Assembly: GCF_014191495.1 (NCBI RefSeq)
Contig: NZ_JACHWR010000002.1
Span: forward strand, 310,001 to 374,000
Source of the DNA: Nocardioides soli
GTDB lineage: Bacteria; Actinomycetota; Actinomycetes; Propionibacteriales; Nocardioidaceae
Direction: 5' to 3'
Length of the DNA stretch: 64,000 bases
This document shows, piece by piece, positions 1-8,473 of this stretch. Numbering within the stretch: the first letter of the stretch is position 1; each line of letters opens with the position of its first letter. The notes beneath the pieces were generated by a model. It was not told the origin of the DNA. It saw only the letters and a list, made by a program, of their open reading frames with translations, and searched no databases. Position numbers and translations under genes: made by a program.

Positions 1-326
1 GCTGGCTGGAGGACGAGGGCCTGCGCGAACTCGTCGGCCGGGTCGACGCCGCGGTCTCGGAGGACTTCGACCGGCTGTTCCCTCAGCAGCGGGCCGCCCG
101 CGTGCGGGTCACCCTCAAGGACGGGACCAGCGAGGAGCGGGTGCGCCACACCCGGCACGGCGACCCCGACGACCCGCTCACCGACGCCGAGCTCGACGAC
201 AAGTTCACGGAGCTGGTCGCCCACGTGCTGGGCGCCGAGGCCGCGACCGCCCTCGGCAGGACCCTCTGGTCGATCGAGGCGGCGGCCGACGTGGGCCCGG
301 CACTGCAGGGAGCTGCCCCACGGTGA
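1..326 (+). CDS. MmgE/PrpD family protein, C-terminal part
   Basis: The reading frame is open from base 3 and ends in TGA at 324-326, so about 107 C-terminal residues are present and the start lies outside the window. The run DFDRLFPQQRAARVRVTLKD, followed by a stretch rich in G-D-P-D-D-P-L and a KF pair, is typical of the C-terminal lid of the MmgE/PrpD family (2-methylcitrate dehydratase, cis-aconitate decarboxylase and related dehydratases). Family membership is recalled from motif, not aligned. It precedes the aldehyde dehydrogenase on the same strand by 22 bases, so it may head that operon. The substrate cannot be told from this fragment. Confidence 0.75.
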   Translation, partial: WLEDEGLRELVGRVDAAVSEDFDRLFPQQRAARVRVTLKDGTSEERVRHTRHGDPDDPLTDAELDDKFTELVAHVLGAEAATALGRTLWSIEAAADVGPALQGAAPR

Positions 327-348
327 CGAGGCGGCGACCGGACCAGAT

Positions 349-1791
349 GTGGCAACGACGAAGGACGGGCAGATGAGACAGGCACGGCTGCTGATCGACG
401 GAGCATGGGTCGACGGCGCGTCGACCAGCGAGCTCCGCGACAAGTACGACGGCTCGGTGGTCGCCGAGGTGCACGAGGCCGACCGGGAGCAGGTCGAGAG
501 GGCCCTGGCCGCCGTCGCCGAGGCACAGGCGACGGTCGACTTCCCCCACTACCGGCGCTACGAGGTGCTGACCCGGGCGGCCGCGCTGCTGCAGCAGCGC
601 GGCGACGTGGTCGCCGCGATCGTCGACGACACGGGCTTCACGGTGGCCGACGCGGAGCGCGAGGTCGGCCGCGCCGTGCAGACGCTGACGATCTCCGGCG
701 AGGAGGCCAAGCGCATCCACGGTGAGATGGTCCCGCTCCACGGCGCCCCGGGCGCCGACGGCCGGTTGGCCTTCACGGTGCGGCACCCCGTCGGCGTGGT
801 CGCCGCCATCACGCCGTTCAACTCGCCCCTGAACACCGTCGCGCACAAGGTCGCGCCGGCGCTCGCTGCCGGCAACGGCGTGGTGCTCAAGCCCGCGGCG
901 TACACGCCGCTGAGCGCCGGCATCCTCGTCGAGGTGCTGTTGGAGGCGGGGCTCCCGCCCGAGCTGCTGGCGGTCCTCAACGGCAGCGGCTCCACGGTGG
1001 GCGAGTGGCTGCTGCAGAGCCCGGTGCCGGCGTTCTACGCCTTCACCGGCAGCACCGAGGTCGGCCGGCATATCCGCGCCGCCGTGGGGCTGCGCAAGAC
1101 GCAGCTGGAGCTCGGCAGCCTGGCGAGCACCATCGTCTGCGCCGACGCCGACCTCGACCGCGCGGCCACGGCCTGCGTGGGTGCGGCCTTCCGGAAGGCC
1201 GGCCAGGTCTGCACCTCGATCCAGCGGCTGTACGTCGAGCGCGGCGCCCTCGACGACTTCGCGGGCAGGCTGGCCGCCGAGCTCGGGGGTCGCGTCGTCG
1301 GCGATCCGCGTCAGCAGGGTGGCTTCGTCGGCCCCGTCATCAGTGCCAGGGACGCGGACCGCATCGAGTCCTGGATCCAGCAGGCGCAGCAGAAGGGCGC
1401 CGACGTGGTCGCCGGCGGCACCCGCGACGGACAGGTGATCGCGCCGACCGTCCTCGCGAACGTCGACCCCGCCGACGACGTGTTCTCCCAGGAGGTGTTC
1501 GGCCCGGTGGTCAACCTGGTGCCCTTCGACGACTTCGATACGACGCTCGACGACGTCAACGACACGCCGTACGGCCTCGCCGCGGGGATCTTCACCCGTG
1601 ACATCGGGCGGGCGCTGCAGGCCGCCGAAACTCTTCGGATGGGCTCGGTCCACATCAACGAGACGTCGAGCAGTCGAGTCGACCTGATGCCCTACGGCGG
1701 CGTGAAGGAGAGCGGCGCGGGAGTCGAAGGACCCCGCTACGCGATCGAGGAGATGACCGAGCAGCGACTCGTGACGATGGGACGACCGTGA
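349..1791 (+). CDS. NAD(P)-dependent aldehyde dehydrogenase
   Basis: This 480-residue protein has the normal length of the aldehyde dehydrogenase superfamily and would oxidise an aldehyde to the acid in the cytosol. The general base Glu lies in LELGS (about residue 254) and the nucleophile in the AGQVCTS motif (Cys about residue 288). The NAD-binding region reads PFNSPLN and the C-terminal clamp EVFGPVVN. GTG at 349 gives the longest form, while an in-frame ATG at 373 gives a form eight residues shorter; neither has a strong ribosome site. The stop overlaps the next gene's GTG (GTGA), so the two are translationally coupled. With the following hydrolase and luciferase-like enzyme it suggests an oxidative catabolic operon; the substrate is unknown. 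Confidence 0.9.
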   Translation: MATTKDGQMRQARLLIDGAWVDGASTSELRDKYDGSVVAEVHEADREQVERALAAVAEAQATVDFPHYRRYEVLTRAAALLQQRGDVVAAIVDDTGFTVADAEREVGRAVQTLTISGEEAKRIHGEMVPLHGAPGADGRLAFTVRHPVGVVAAITPFNSPLNTVAHKVAPALAAGNGVVLKPAAYTPLSAGILVEVLLEAGLPPELLAVLNGSGSTVGEWLLQSPVPAFYAFTGSTEVGRHIRAAVGLRKTQLELGSLASTIVCADADLDRAATACVGAAFRKAGQVCTSIQRLYVERGALDDFAGRLAAELGGRVVGDPRQQGGFVGPVISARDADRIESWIQQAQQKGADVVAGGTRDGQVIAPTVLANVDPADDVFSQEVFGPVVNLVPFDDFDTTLDDVNDTPYGLAAGIFTRDIGRALQAAETLRMGSVHINETSSSRVDLMPYGGVKESGAGVEGPRYAIEEMTEQRLVTMGRP

Positions 1792-2729
1792 AGACCGAGA
1801 GCATCGAGTTCTACAGCGGCCCCGACCGGGTCCGCGCCATCTGGCGGACCCCGGAGGGCCCCGGCCCGTTCCGGGCGATCGTGCAGGGCCCGGGCTGGCT
1901 CGGCCTGAAGGACGCCAAGGACTACCTCCGCTACCACGAGGGCTTCACCGACGCCGGCTTCGGCGTCCTCTCGATCGACTACCGCGGCTTCGGCGACTCC
2001 GAGGGGGAGCGGGGGATCGTGAACCCGACCCACCAGCTCGAGGACCTCATCAACGCGGTCACCTACCTGACCACGCGTGAGGACGTCGTGGTCGGGGCGA
2101 TCGGCGCGTTCGCGACGGGCGGCACCGGCGGCGGCAACGTCGTGATGCTGGCGGCGTACGACGAGCGGGTCCGCGCCGTCGTCAGCCAGTTCCCGGTCGC
2201 CGACGGTGCGGACTGGCTGCACCGCATGCGCAACGAGTGGGACTGGGTCGAGTACAAGAAGATGCTCGAGGAGGACCGGCGACAGCGCGTGCTCACCGGT
2301 CAGAGCCGGATGATCCACCCGCGCAACGAGATCATGGTGCAGACGCCGGAGCGGCTCGGCTCGGACTTCAAGAGCGACGTCGACAAGAAGATCCAGATGT
2401 CGGTGCCGGCGTCGATGGTCGACCCGCTGCTCCGCTACCGCCCGATCGACGCCGCCCGCGGACTCGAGACCCCGCTCATGGTGGTCACCGTCCAGGACGA
2501 CGCGACCACCCCGACCGACCATGCCACCGCGATCTTCGAGGCGGCCGCCGGCCCGAAGCGGCTGCTGGTGCAGCGCGACACCGGCCACTACACGGCCTAC
2601 GCCAAGTACGCCGACGTCGTGATCCCCGAGATCGTGAGCTGGCTCGACGCCTACGTCCGGCCGCTCGGCGGCGTCATCGTCAAGGACGAGAGCACCGCCT
2701 CGTCCCCGTTCAGGAACCTAGGAGAGTAA
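1788..2729 (+). CDS. Alpha/beta-hydrolase fold protein with unusual nucleophile elbow
   Basis: The 313-residue protein has an alpha/beta-hydrolase layout close to the acyl-peptidase/dienelactone hydrolase group: an early IDYRGFGDSEG segment, a likely acid Asp in VQDDATTPTDHA and a likely His in DTGHYTAY. At the nucleophile elbow, where G-x-S-x-G is expected, the sequence reads GAFATGGTGGGNVV, so no Ser is available and a Thr or Gly occupies the position. It may therefore use Thr or be non-hydrolytic; this is inference. The GTG start overlaps the upstream stop and the stop overlaps the next ATG (TAATG), so all three genes are coupled. Confidence 0.8.
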   Translation: MKTESIEFYSGPDRVRAIWRTPEGPGPFRAIVQGPGWLGLKDAKDYLRYHEGFTDAGFGVLSIDYRGFGDSEGERGIVNPTHQLEDLINAVTYLTTREDVVVGAIGAFATGGTGGGNVVMLAAYDERVRAVVSQFPVADGADWLHRMRNEWDWVEYKKMLEEDRRQRVLTGQSRMIHPRNEIMVQTPERLGSDFKSDVDKKIQMSVPASMVDPLLRYRPIDAARGLETPLMVVTVQDDATTPTDHATAIFEAAAGPKRLLVQRDTGHYTAYAKYADVVIPEIVSWLDAYVRPLGGVIVKDESTASSPFRNLGE

Positions 2730-3709
2730 TGCGCACCGGACTTCTGCTCCCTCACTTCGGCGAGCACGCCGACCCCGAGAAGATCGTCAAGGGGTCCCAG
2801 CTCGCGGAGCGGCTCGGCTTCGACTCCGTCTGGGTCCGCGACCACCTGCTCTTCGAGCCGCACGGCGAGTTCGAGAACCCCGACACCACCTTCTACGAGG
2901 CGCTGACGACGCTGACGGCGATCGGCGCCTCCACGAGCAGGCTGACCCTGGGCACGGGTGCGCTGATCCCGTTCCGCCACCCGCTGGTGCTGGCGCAGCA
3001 GGTCGCCACCATGGTGAAGCTCTTCGGGCCGCGGGTCATCCTCGGCATGGGGTCGGGCAACTTCGACCACGAGTTCGAGGCGGTCGGCCTCGGCGGCGTT
3101 CCGCGCCCCGAGCTGGTGATCGACAACTTCAAGATCCTGCGCGAGATGTGGGAGAAGGACGGCGTCGGCTGGGACGAGGCGCCCTTCTCCTTCGCCGACG
3201 CCTCGCAGTCGCCCAAGCCCGGAGCCGATGCCGTTCCCCTGTGGTACTGCGGCACGACCCCGAAGTCGGCGCGCCTCGCCGCCGAGTTCGGCAACGGCTT
3301 CCTGCCGGGCCGGATCGGCATCGACACACTGCGCAAGCGCATCGCGCTGCTGCGCGAGCAGGCCGAGCTGCACCAGCGGCCGATGTCGACGGTCGGCATC
3401 ATCCCGACGACGTCGGTGGCCGCCTCGCGCGAGAAGGCCCTGGCCCGGATCAACGTGCCCGGCCTGCTGCAGTGGGCCAACAACGCGCCGTTCTGGGTCA
3501 AGCCCGCGTCCGGCCGGTTCGAGACCGTCGAGGACCTGGCCGGCGTGCTGATCTACGGCACGCCCGACGACATCGTCGAGCAGGCACTGGAGCTCAAGGA
3601 GGCCGGCCTCGACCACCTGGCCTTCGACTTCAGGCTGTCCTTCCCGGAGTGGGAGGAGCAGATGCAGATGCTCGGCGAGGAGGTCCTGCCGCGTCTCGCC
3701 GACGCCTGA
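2729..3709 (+). CDS. Luciferase-like (LLM class) flavin- or F420-dependent oxidoreductase
   Basis: The 326-residue protein begins MRTGLLLPHFGEHADPEK and has the TIM-barrel pattern of the bacterial luciferase superfamily: SVWVRDHLLFE near residue 35, LTLGTGALIPFRHPLVLAQQ near 75, and a GNGFLPGRIG segment. Members are FMN monooxygenases or F420-dependent dehydrogenases, and the cofactor cannot be read from sequence alone. An F420:NADP reductase gene lies just downstream on the other strand, which favours F420 but does not prove it. The ATG overlaps the upstream stop (TAATG) and is preceded by GGAG at 2721. It ends an operon closed by the hairpin at 3726-3771. Confidence 0.85.
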   Translation: MRTGLLLPHFGEHADPEKIVKGSQLAERLGFDSVWVRDHLLFEPHGEFENPDTTFYEALTTLTAIGASTSRLTLGTGALIPFRHPLVLAQQVATMVKLFGPRVILGMGSGNFDHEFEAVGLGGVPRPELVIDNFKILREMWEKDGVGWDEAPFSFADASQSPKPGADAVPLWYCGTTPKSARLAAEFGNGFLPGRIGIDTLRKRIALLREQAELHQRPMSTVGIIPTTSVAASREKALARINVPGLLQWANNAPFWVKPASGRFETVEDLAGVLIYGTPDDIVEQALELKEAGLDHLAFDFRLSFPEWEEQMQMLGEEVLPRLADA

Positions 3710-3725
3710 GCGCACGCCTGAGCAA

Positions 3726-3771
3726 AGCAGACAGCCGGAGTGGACAAGGGCGTCCACTCCGGCTGTCTGCT
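3726..3771. terminator. Bidirectional hairpin terminator
   Basis: A perfect 20-bp inverted repeat (arms 3726-3745 and 3752-3771) encloses a 6-base loop. It lies between the convergent luciferase-like gene and npdG. There is no long T-run, as is common in high-GC actinobacteria. Confidence 0.85.
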
Positions 3772-3822
3772 CGTTGGGCGGTCGCTACGTCGTGGCCGGG
3801 TGCACCGACCGGGCCGCCGGGA

Positions 3823-4485
3823 TCAGTGGCCGAGGCCGGCGATCGCGACCCCCGAGTGGGTCCGGTACTTCTTGTTGATCGAGATCAGGACGGCGGTCAG
3901 GGGCTCGAGCTGGCGGGCGAGCCGCAGGCTGCCGGCGTCGACGCCCGGCCGGCCCGTGACGGCGATCGCCAGGTCCATCACGACGGTCTTCGCCTCGGCG
4001 TCGTCCCCCACGACGAGGACGTCCTGGGTCGACAGGTCGGCGTCCGGGTCGATCAGCGAGACCGCGGACAGGTGGTGGAAGGAGCCGACGACCTGCGCGT
4101 CCGGCACCAGGGCGGCGGCCCGCTCGGCGGCGCTCTCGCCGCCGAGGTCGAGCCCGAACGGTCCGTGCTTGTCGAAGCCGAGCGGGTTCACGCAGCTGAC
4201 CACCACCTTCCCCGCCAGCTCGTCGGCGAGGGAGGCGACCAGCTCGTCGTGGCCGTCGAAGGGGATCGCGAGCACGACGACGTCGGCCACCGCGGCGGCT
4301 CCGGGGTTCGAGTCACCCCGGAGCCCGGTGCCGGCCAGGGTGCCGAGGTCGGCCGCGGCGGACGCCGCGCGCCCGGCGTCGCGGGAGCCGAGCGTGACGT
4401 CGTGGCCGGCGGTCGCGAACCGGTAGGCCAGGCCTCGTCCCTGCGGGCCCGTGCCACCCACGATGGCGATCCTGCGTCTGTCCAT
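3823..4485 (-). CDS. npdG: NADPH-dependent F420 reductase (F420:NADP oxidoreductase)
   Basis: The 220-residue protein begins [20 protein letters not shown], a Rossmann GxGxxG dinucleotide site, and continues LGSRD after the second strand, as in NADP-using Fno/NpdG enzymes. The later segments [23 protein letters not shown] and [12 protein letters not shown] are typical of this family. It transfers hydride between NADPH and coenzyme F420 in the cytosol and so supplies F420H2 to luciferase-like enzymes such as the five in this window. It lies 45 bases after etfA on the same strand and probably belongs to the etf operon. The spacer holds a short TCGGTG tandem repeat. Confidence 0.9.
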   Translation of the reverse strand: MDRRRIAIVGGTGPQGRGLAYRFATAGHDVTLGSRDAGRAASAAADLGTLAGTGLRGDSNPGAAAVADVVVLAIPFDGHDELVASLADELAGKVVVSCVNPLGFDKHGPFGLDLGGESAAERAAALVPDAQVVGSFHHLSAVSLIDPDADLSTQDVLVVGDDAEAKTVVMDLAIAVTGRPGVDAGSLRLARQLEPLTAVLISINKKYRTHSGVAIAGLGH

Positions 4486-4530
4486 GTCGAGCTCCTTCGG
4501 TGTCGGTGTCGGTGTCGGCGGCGAGAGGCC

Positions 4531-5484
4531 TCAGGCCCGGCGGCGCCGGATCTCCTCGGTCACGGCGGGCAGCACCGTGTGCAGGTCGCCCACGACGCCG
4601 AAGTCGGTCAGCTCGAAGATGGGGGCCTCCTCGTCCTTGTTGACGGCGACGATCGTCTTCGAGGTCTGCATGCCGGCCCGGTGCTGGATCGCGCCGGAGA
4701 TGCCGTTGGCGACGTAGAGCTGGGGGGAGACGACCTTGCCGGTCTGGCCGACCTGGAAGGTGTGCGGCTTCCAGCCGGAGTCGACCGCGGCCCGCGAGGC
4801 CCCGACGGCGGCGCCGAGCTCGTCGGCCAGTGCTTCGACCGCGGTGAAGTCACCCCCGGTGCCCCGGCCGCCGGAGACGATGATCGCGGCCTCGGTGAGC
4901 TCGGGCCGGCCGGTCGCCTGGCGCGGCTGGGTCGCGACGATCTGCGCGGTCCTGGCGGCGTCCGAGATGTGCGCCGCGAACGGCACGACCGTGCCGGCGC
5001 CCGCGGCCTCGACGGGGGCGACCGAGTTGGGCTTGACCGTGATGATCGGTGTGCCCTTCGTGACCCTGCCGGTCAGCGTGTAGTTGCCCGCGAACGCGCT
5101 CTGGACCGCCGCGCCGTCCTCGGTGACGTCGATCGCGTCGGTGATCAGGCCCGAGTCGAGCTTGACCGACAGTCGCCCGGCCACCTCCTTGCCCTCCGCG
5201 CCGGACGGGATCAGGATCGCGGCCGGCTCGACCTGTCGGGCCAGCTGCGCGAGCGCCTCCGCCGTGGGGGCTACCAGGTAGCCCTTGATCGGGGCGTCGT
5301 CGACGACGTGGACCCGCTGCGCGCCGTACGCCCGCACCGCCTCGGCCACCCGCGCACCGGCGTCGGCGGCGCCGATGAACACCGCCGCGGGCGTGCCGAG
5401 CCGGGCCGCGAGCGTGAGCAGCTCGAACGTGGACCTCTTGACCGCGCCATCGACGTGGTCGACCAGGACGAGTACCTCGGACAT
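4531..5484 (-). CDS. etfA: Electron transfer flavoprotein alpha subunit
   Basis: At 317 residues this is full length for ETF alpha (FixB). The C-terminal FAD-binding domain carries [20 protein letters not shown], then [19 protein letters not shown] and the closing [13 protein letters not shown]. The protein pairs with EtfB to pass electrons from acyl-CoA dehydrogenases to ETF:quinone oxidoreductase. The gene follows etfB after 34 bases, the conserved order for this pair. Four acyl-CoA dehydrogenases lie elsewhere in the window and would use an ETF of this kind. Confidence 0.95.
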   Translation of the reverse strand: MSEVLVLVDHVDGAVKRSTFELLTLAARLGTPAAVFIGAADAGARVAEAVRAYGAQRVHVVDDAPIKGYLVAPTAEALAQLARQVEPAAILIPSGAEGKEVAGRLSVKLDSGLITDAIDVTEDGAAVQSAFAGNYTLTGRVTKGTPIITVKPNSVAPVEAAGAGTVVPFAAHISDAARTAQIVATQPRQATGRPELTEAAIIVSGGRGTGGDFTAVEALADELGAAVGASRAAVDSGWKPHTFQVGQTGKVVSPQLYVANGISGAIQHRAGMQTSKTIVAVNKDEEAPIFELTDFGVVGDLHTVLPAVTEEIRRRRA

Positions 5485-5518
5485 CCTTGCTTCTCCCTAC
5501 CTCTCGAGCCGTGCTAGC

Positions 5519-6322
5519 TCAGATGAACTTCTTCGACGCCAGGAAGTCCGCGAGCGCCGCGGCGCTCGAGCCGTCCTGGTCGGTGACCATCTCGCCGGCG
5601 GCGCGCGGGGGGCGTGCGGCCGCCTCCTCGACGGTCGTGTACGCCGCGGCCAGGCCGACGGCGCTCGCGTCGAGTCCGATGTCGGCCAGCGACCAGGTCT
5701 CCAGCGGCTTCTTCTTCGCGGCCATGATCCCCTTGAACGAGGGGTAGCGGGCCTCGCCGGACTGGTCGGTCACCGAGAGCACCAGCGGCATCGTGCCGCC
5801 GATCACCTCGGTCGCGGCGTCGGTGTCGCGCTTGATCCGGACCTGGTCGCCCTGGCTCTCGACGACGGAGGCGAGCGTGACCTGCGGCAGGCCGAGGCGC
5901 TCGGCCAGCATCGCGGGCACGACCGACAGGCCGGCGTCGGTGGACGCCATCCCACACATCACCACGTCGACCGGCGCGCCCTCACCGAGCCTCTCGGTGG
6001 CCCGGGCCAGCACCAGCGAGGTCGCCAGCGCGTCCGAGCCCGCGATCGCGTCGTCGCTCACGTGGACGGCCCGGTCGGCGCCCATCTGCAGCGCCTTGCG
6101 GGCCGCCTCCGCCGCCTGCTCCGGGCCGACCGTCAGTGCGGTCACCACGACCTCCTCGCCGTCCGCGCGCTTCTCCTTGATCTGGAGCGCCTGCTCCACG
6201 GCGTACTCGTCCAGCTCCGAGAGCAGGCCGTCGACCCCGACCCGGTCGACGGTGAGGTCCGGCTCGAACCGCCGGTCGGCGGTCGCGTCCGGGACATGCT
6301 TCACGAGCACGACGATGTTCAT
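5519..6322 (-). CDS. etfB: Electron transfer flavoprotein beta subunit
   Basis: The protein starts MNIVVLVKHVPDATADRRFE and contains EYAVEQALQIKE, CGMASTDAGLSVVPAMLAE and GTMPLVLSVTDQSGEARYPS, all standard for ETF beta, which holds the AMP and docks the dehydrogenases. ATG at 6322 was chosen over upstream in-frame starts because it gives the family's N-terminus and has GGAAGG about nine bases before it. Length is 267 residues. It is the first gene of the etfB-etfA-(npdG) operon and is divergent from tmk. Confidence 0.95.
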   Translation of the reverse strand: MNIVVLVKHVPDATADRRFEPDLTVDRVGVDGLLSELDEYAVEQALQIKEKRADGEEVVVTALTVGPEQAAEAARKALQMGADRAVHVSDDAIAGSDALATSLVLARATERLGEGAPVDVVMCGMASTDAGLSVVPAMLAERLGLPQVTLASVVESQGDQVRIKRDTDAATEVIGGTMPLVLSVTDQSGEARYPSFKGIMAAKKKPLETWSLADIGLDASAVGLAAAYTTVEEAAARPPRAAGEMVTDQDGSSAAALADFLASKKFI

Positions 6323-6345
6323 GGCAGGCGCCCTTCCGATAGAAT

Positions 6346-6371
6346 GTGCGCAACAGGATACATATGCACAC
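6346..6371. promoter_or_regulatory. Imperfect inverted repeat upstream of etfB
   Basis: The arms GTGCGCA (6346-6352) and TGCACAC (6365-6371) match as an inverted repeat with one mismatch across a 12-base AT-rich spacer, 24-49 bases before the etfB start. The spot is notably AT-rich for this genome and suits an operator or promoter. No regulator is assigned. Confidence 0.35.
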
Positions 6372-6425
6372 AATACGCCGCCATCGACCACCCTTCCGGC
6401 CGGGAGGCCGGTGGGTGCGGGCCAT

Positions 6426-6498
6426 TAGGGTGTACGCCGTGACCCCACCCGACGGAGCCCCTCGCTTGGCCCACGCCTGCGCGGGGGTCTCCGGATGA
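6426..6498 (+). promoter_or_regulatory. Promoter and possible 19-codon leaderless leader ORF of tmk
   Basis: A -10-like TAGGGT at 6426-6431 is followed seven bases later by GTG at 6439, the geometry of leaderless actinobacterial transcripts. That GTG opens a 19-codon frame (MTPPDGAPRLAHACAGVSG) whose TGA at 6496-6498 overlaps the tmk ATG (ATGA). tmk itself has only a weak ribosome site, so it may depend on re-initiation after this leader. The reading is inferred from geometry only. Confidence 0.35.
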
Positions 6499-7148
6499 GC
6501 AGTCGACCCGGGGTGTACGCCGAGGCGGGCGTGTTCGTGTGCTTCGAGGGTGGCGAGGGCTCGGGCAAGTCCACGCAGTCGCGGCGGCTGGCGGCCTGGC
6601 TGGTGGAGTCGGGCTACGTCGCGATCTCGACGTTCGAGCCGGGCGACACCGAGGTCGGCCGCAAGCTCCGCGAGATCGTGCTCAGCCCCGAGACCGGGGA
6701 GATCTCCGACCGCACCGAGGCGCTGCTCTATGCCGCCGACAAGGCCGAGCACGTCGACACGGTCGTGCAGCCGGCGCTGGATCGCGGCGCGGTGGTGATC
6801 ACCGACCGCTACGTCGACTCGATGCTGGCCTACCAGGGCGCCGGCCGGGCGCTCGATCTCGGCGAGGTCGAGGAGGTCGCGCGCTGGGCGACCCACGACC
6901 TGCGGCCGCACCTGACGGTCGTGCTCGACCTCGAGCCCGAGCACGGCCTGGGCCGGTTCGAGGAGCGCGACCGGATCGAGGGTGAGTCGCTGGAGTTCCA
7001 CCAGCGGGTGCGCGCCGGGTACCTGCGGATGGCCGCGGCCGACCCCGACCACTACCTGGTGCTCGACGCGCGCGCCGACGTCGACGAGATCACCGGGCAG
7101 GTGCGGGCGGCGATCGCCCCGTTGCTGCGGCAGGCGGTGCGTCGATGA
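6495..7148 (+). CDS. tmk: Thymidylate kinase
   Basis: The 217-residue protein phosphorylates dTMP to dTDP for DNA synthesis. It has the P-loop GGEGSGKST near residue 20, EPGDTEVG where the family has its substrate-loop EPGGT, the DRYVDS motif near residue 98 and a LID segment with FEERDRIEGE. ATG at 6495 is used; GTG at 6510 is an in-frame alternative. The neighbour holB follows after a repeat-filled gap of 160 bases, a gene order common in actinobacteria. Confidence 0.95.
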   Translation: MSSRPGVYAEAGVFVCFEGGEGSGKSTQSRRLAAWLVESGYVAISTFEPGDTEVGRKLREIVLSPETGEISDRTEALLYAADKAEHVDTVVQPALDRGAVVITDRYVDSMLAYQGAGRALDLGEVEEVARWATHDLRPHLTVVLDLEPEHGLGRFEERDRIEGESLEFHQRVRAGYLRMAAADPDHYLVLDARADVDEITGQVRAAIAPLLRQAVRR

Positions 7149-7160
7149 GCCGGCCGTGGG

Positions 7161-7293
7161 GCGGTGCGTCAGCAACCGTTCCGCCGTCCCGGACGGTTGC
7201 CTGCTCACCGCCGCCCGGCGCGGCACGCGGGCAGCGGTGCGTCAGCAACCGTTCCGCCGTCCCAGACGGTTGCCTGCTCACCGCCGCCCGGCG
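7161..7293. repeat. REP-like family A, two copies in tandem
   Basis: Two copies of a 60-base unit (7161-7220 and 7234-7293) differ at a single base near the middle and recur with period 73. Each unit is an imperfect palindrome in which GCAACCGT and ACGGTTGC form the conserved stem, flanked by GGTGCGTCA and CTGCTCACC. Related units occur at 41235-41358. They fill the tmk-holB gap and could affect RNA processing or termination. Confidence 0.8.
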
Positions 7294-7308
7294 GCAGGAG
7301 GTGCGGCG

Positions 7309-8466
7309 ATGACCACCGTCTGGGACTCCCTGGTCGGCCAGCACCGTGCGATCGAGGCCCTCTCGGCCGCGGCCGAGGGCCGCGGCATGAGCCACGCCTT
7401 CCTCTTCACCGGGCCGCCCGGATCGGGCCGGTCCAACGCTGCGGTCGCGTTCGCCGCGGCGCTGCAGTGCCAGGAGCAGCCGCCCGGTTGCGGCACCTGC
7501 CACGCCTGCCACACCGTGCTGGCCGGCAGCCACGCCGACGTGGCCGTCGTGCGCACCCAGGGCCTCTCGATCGGCGTCAAGGAGGTGCGCGACCTGGTCC
7601 GCCGCTCCGCGCTCGCCCCGGTCGGCCGCGGCTGGCAGATCGTGATCGTCGAGGACGCCGACCGGCTCACCGAGCAGGGCGTCAACGCCCTCCTCAAGGC
7701 GATCGAGGAGCCCGCCGAGCGGACGGTGTGGATGCTCTGCACGCCGACCGTCGAGGACGTGCTCCCGACGATCCGCTCGCGCTGCCGCCTCGTCACGCTG
7801 ACGACCCCGAGCACCGCCGACGTCGCCGACTTCCTCCGGCGCACCGACGGGGCGAGCGAGGCGCTCGCGTCGTACGCCGCCCGCGCCAGCCAGGGCCACA
7901 TCGGCCGGGCCCGGGCGCTCGCCCGCGACGAGGCGACCCGCGACCGGCGCCGCGAGGTCGTCGCGATCCCGGTCTCGCTGACCTCGCTGGGCGCGTGCAT
8001 GAGCAAGGCCGCCCGGCTCGCCGAGGTGACCAAGGAGGAGGCCGACGCGATCACCTCCGAGCTCGACGCCCGCGAGAAGTCCGACCTCGACACGGCGTAC
8101 GGCGTGGTCGAGCGCGGCCGCCGCCCGCGCGAGTACGCCCCCGCCCTGCGCGAGCTCGAGAAGGAGCAGAAGTCCCGCGCCAAGCGCCGCCACCTCGACG
8201 TGGTCGACCGCGGCCTGATGGACCTGGTCTCGGTCTACCGCGACGCGATCGCGGTCTCGGCCGGTGCGCCCGGGCCGCTGGTCAACGAGGAGATCCGCGG
8301 CGACATCCAGCGGCTCGCCGATACCGGCACCCCCGAGGGGCAGCTGCGCCGGATCGCCGCGATCTTCGAGGCCCGTGAGCAGATGCTGGAGTTCAACGTC
8401 CAGCCGGCGCTGGCCCTGGAGTCGATGATGCTCGCGTTGGTCGCCCCCGAGGTGCGCGGCCGGTGA
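7309..8466 (+). CDS. holB: DNA polymerase III subunit delta prime
   Basis: The 385-residue clamp-loader subunit has a degenerate P-loop GPPGSGRSN near residue 39, in which Arg replaces the Walker Lys, as is usual for actinobacterial delta prime. A zinc cluster follows as CQEQPPGCGTCHACH, then VEDADRLTEQGVNALLKAIE and a sensor region with IRSRCRLV. AGGAGG at 7296-7301, seven bases before ATG 7309, fixes the start against a much longer open frame that runs back into tmk. The protein acts with tau and delta to load the beta clamp. Confidence 0.93.
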   Translation: MTTVWDSLVGQHRAIEALSAAAEGRGMSHAFLFTGPPGSGRSNAAVAFAAALQCQEQPPGCGTCHACHTVLAGSHADVAVVRTQGLSIGVKEVRDLVRRSALAPVGRGWQIVIVEDADRLTEQGVNALLKAIEEPAERTVWMLCTPTVEDVLPTIRSRCRLVTLTTPSTADVADFLRRTDGASEALASYAARASQGHIGRARALARDEATRDRRREVVAIPVSLTSLGACMSKAARLAEVTKEEADAITSELDAREKSDLDTAYGVVERGRRPREYAPALRELEKEQKSRAKRRHLDVVDRGLMDLVSVYRDAIAVSAGAPGPLVNEEIRGDIQRLADTGTPEGQLRRIAAIFEAREQMLEFNVQPALALESMMLALVAPEVRGR

Positions 8467-8473
8467 TCCACCC

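Noticed and set aside
4495..4520. TCGGTG tandem repeat before npdG
   Set aside because: Three to four short copies in a 45-base spacer. It may be a simple slippage tract, with no sign of a function such as phase variation.
3148..5517. Long plus-strand frame across npdG and etfA
   Set aside because: It covers genes with clear family motifs on the other strand and has no recognisable motif itself.
6982..7308. Upstream extension of holB into tmk
   Set aside because: It reads through the family A repeats and tmk out of frame. AGGAGG at 7296 and the family N-terminus fix the start at 7309.
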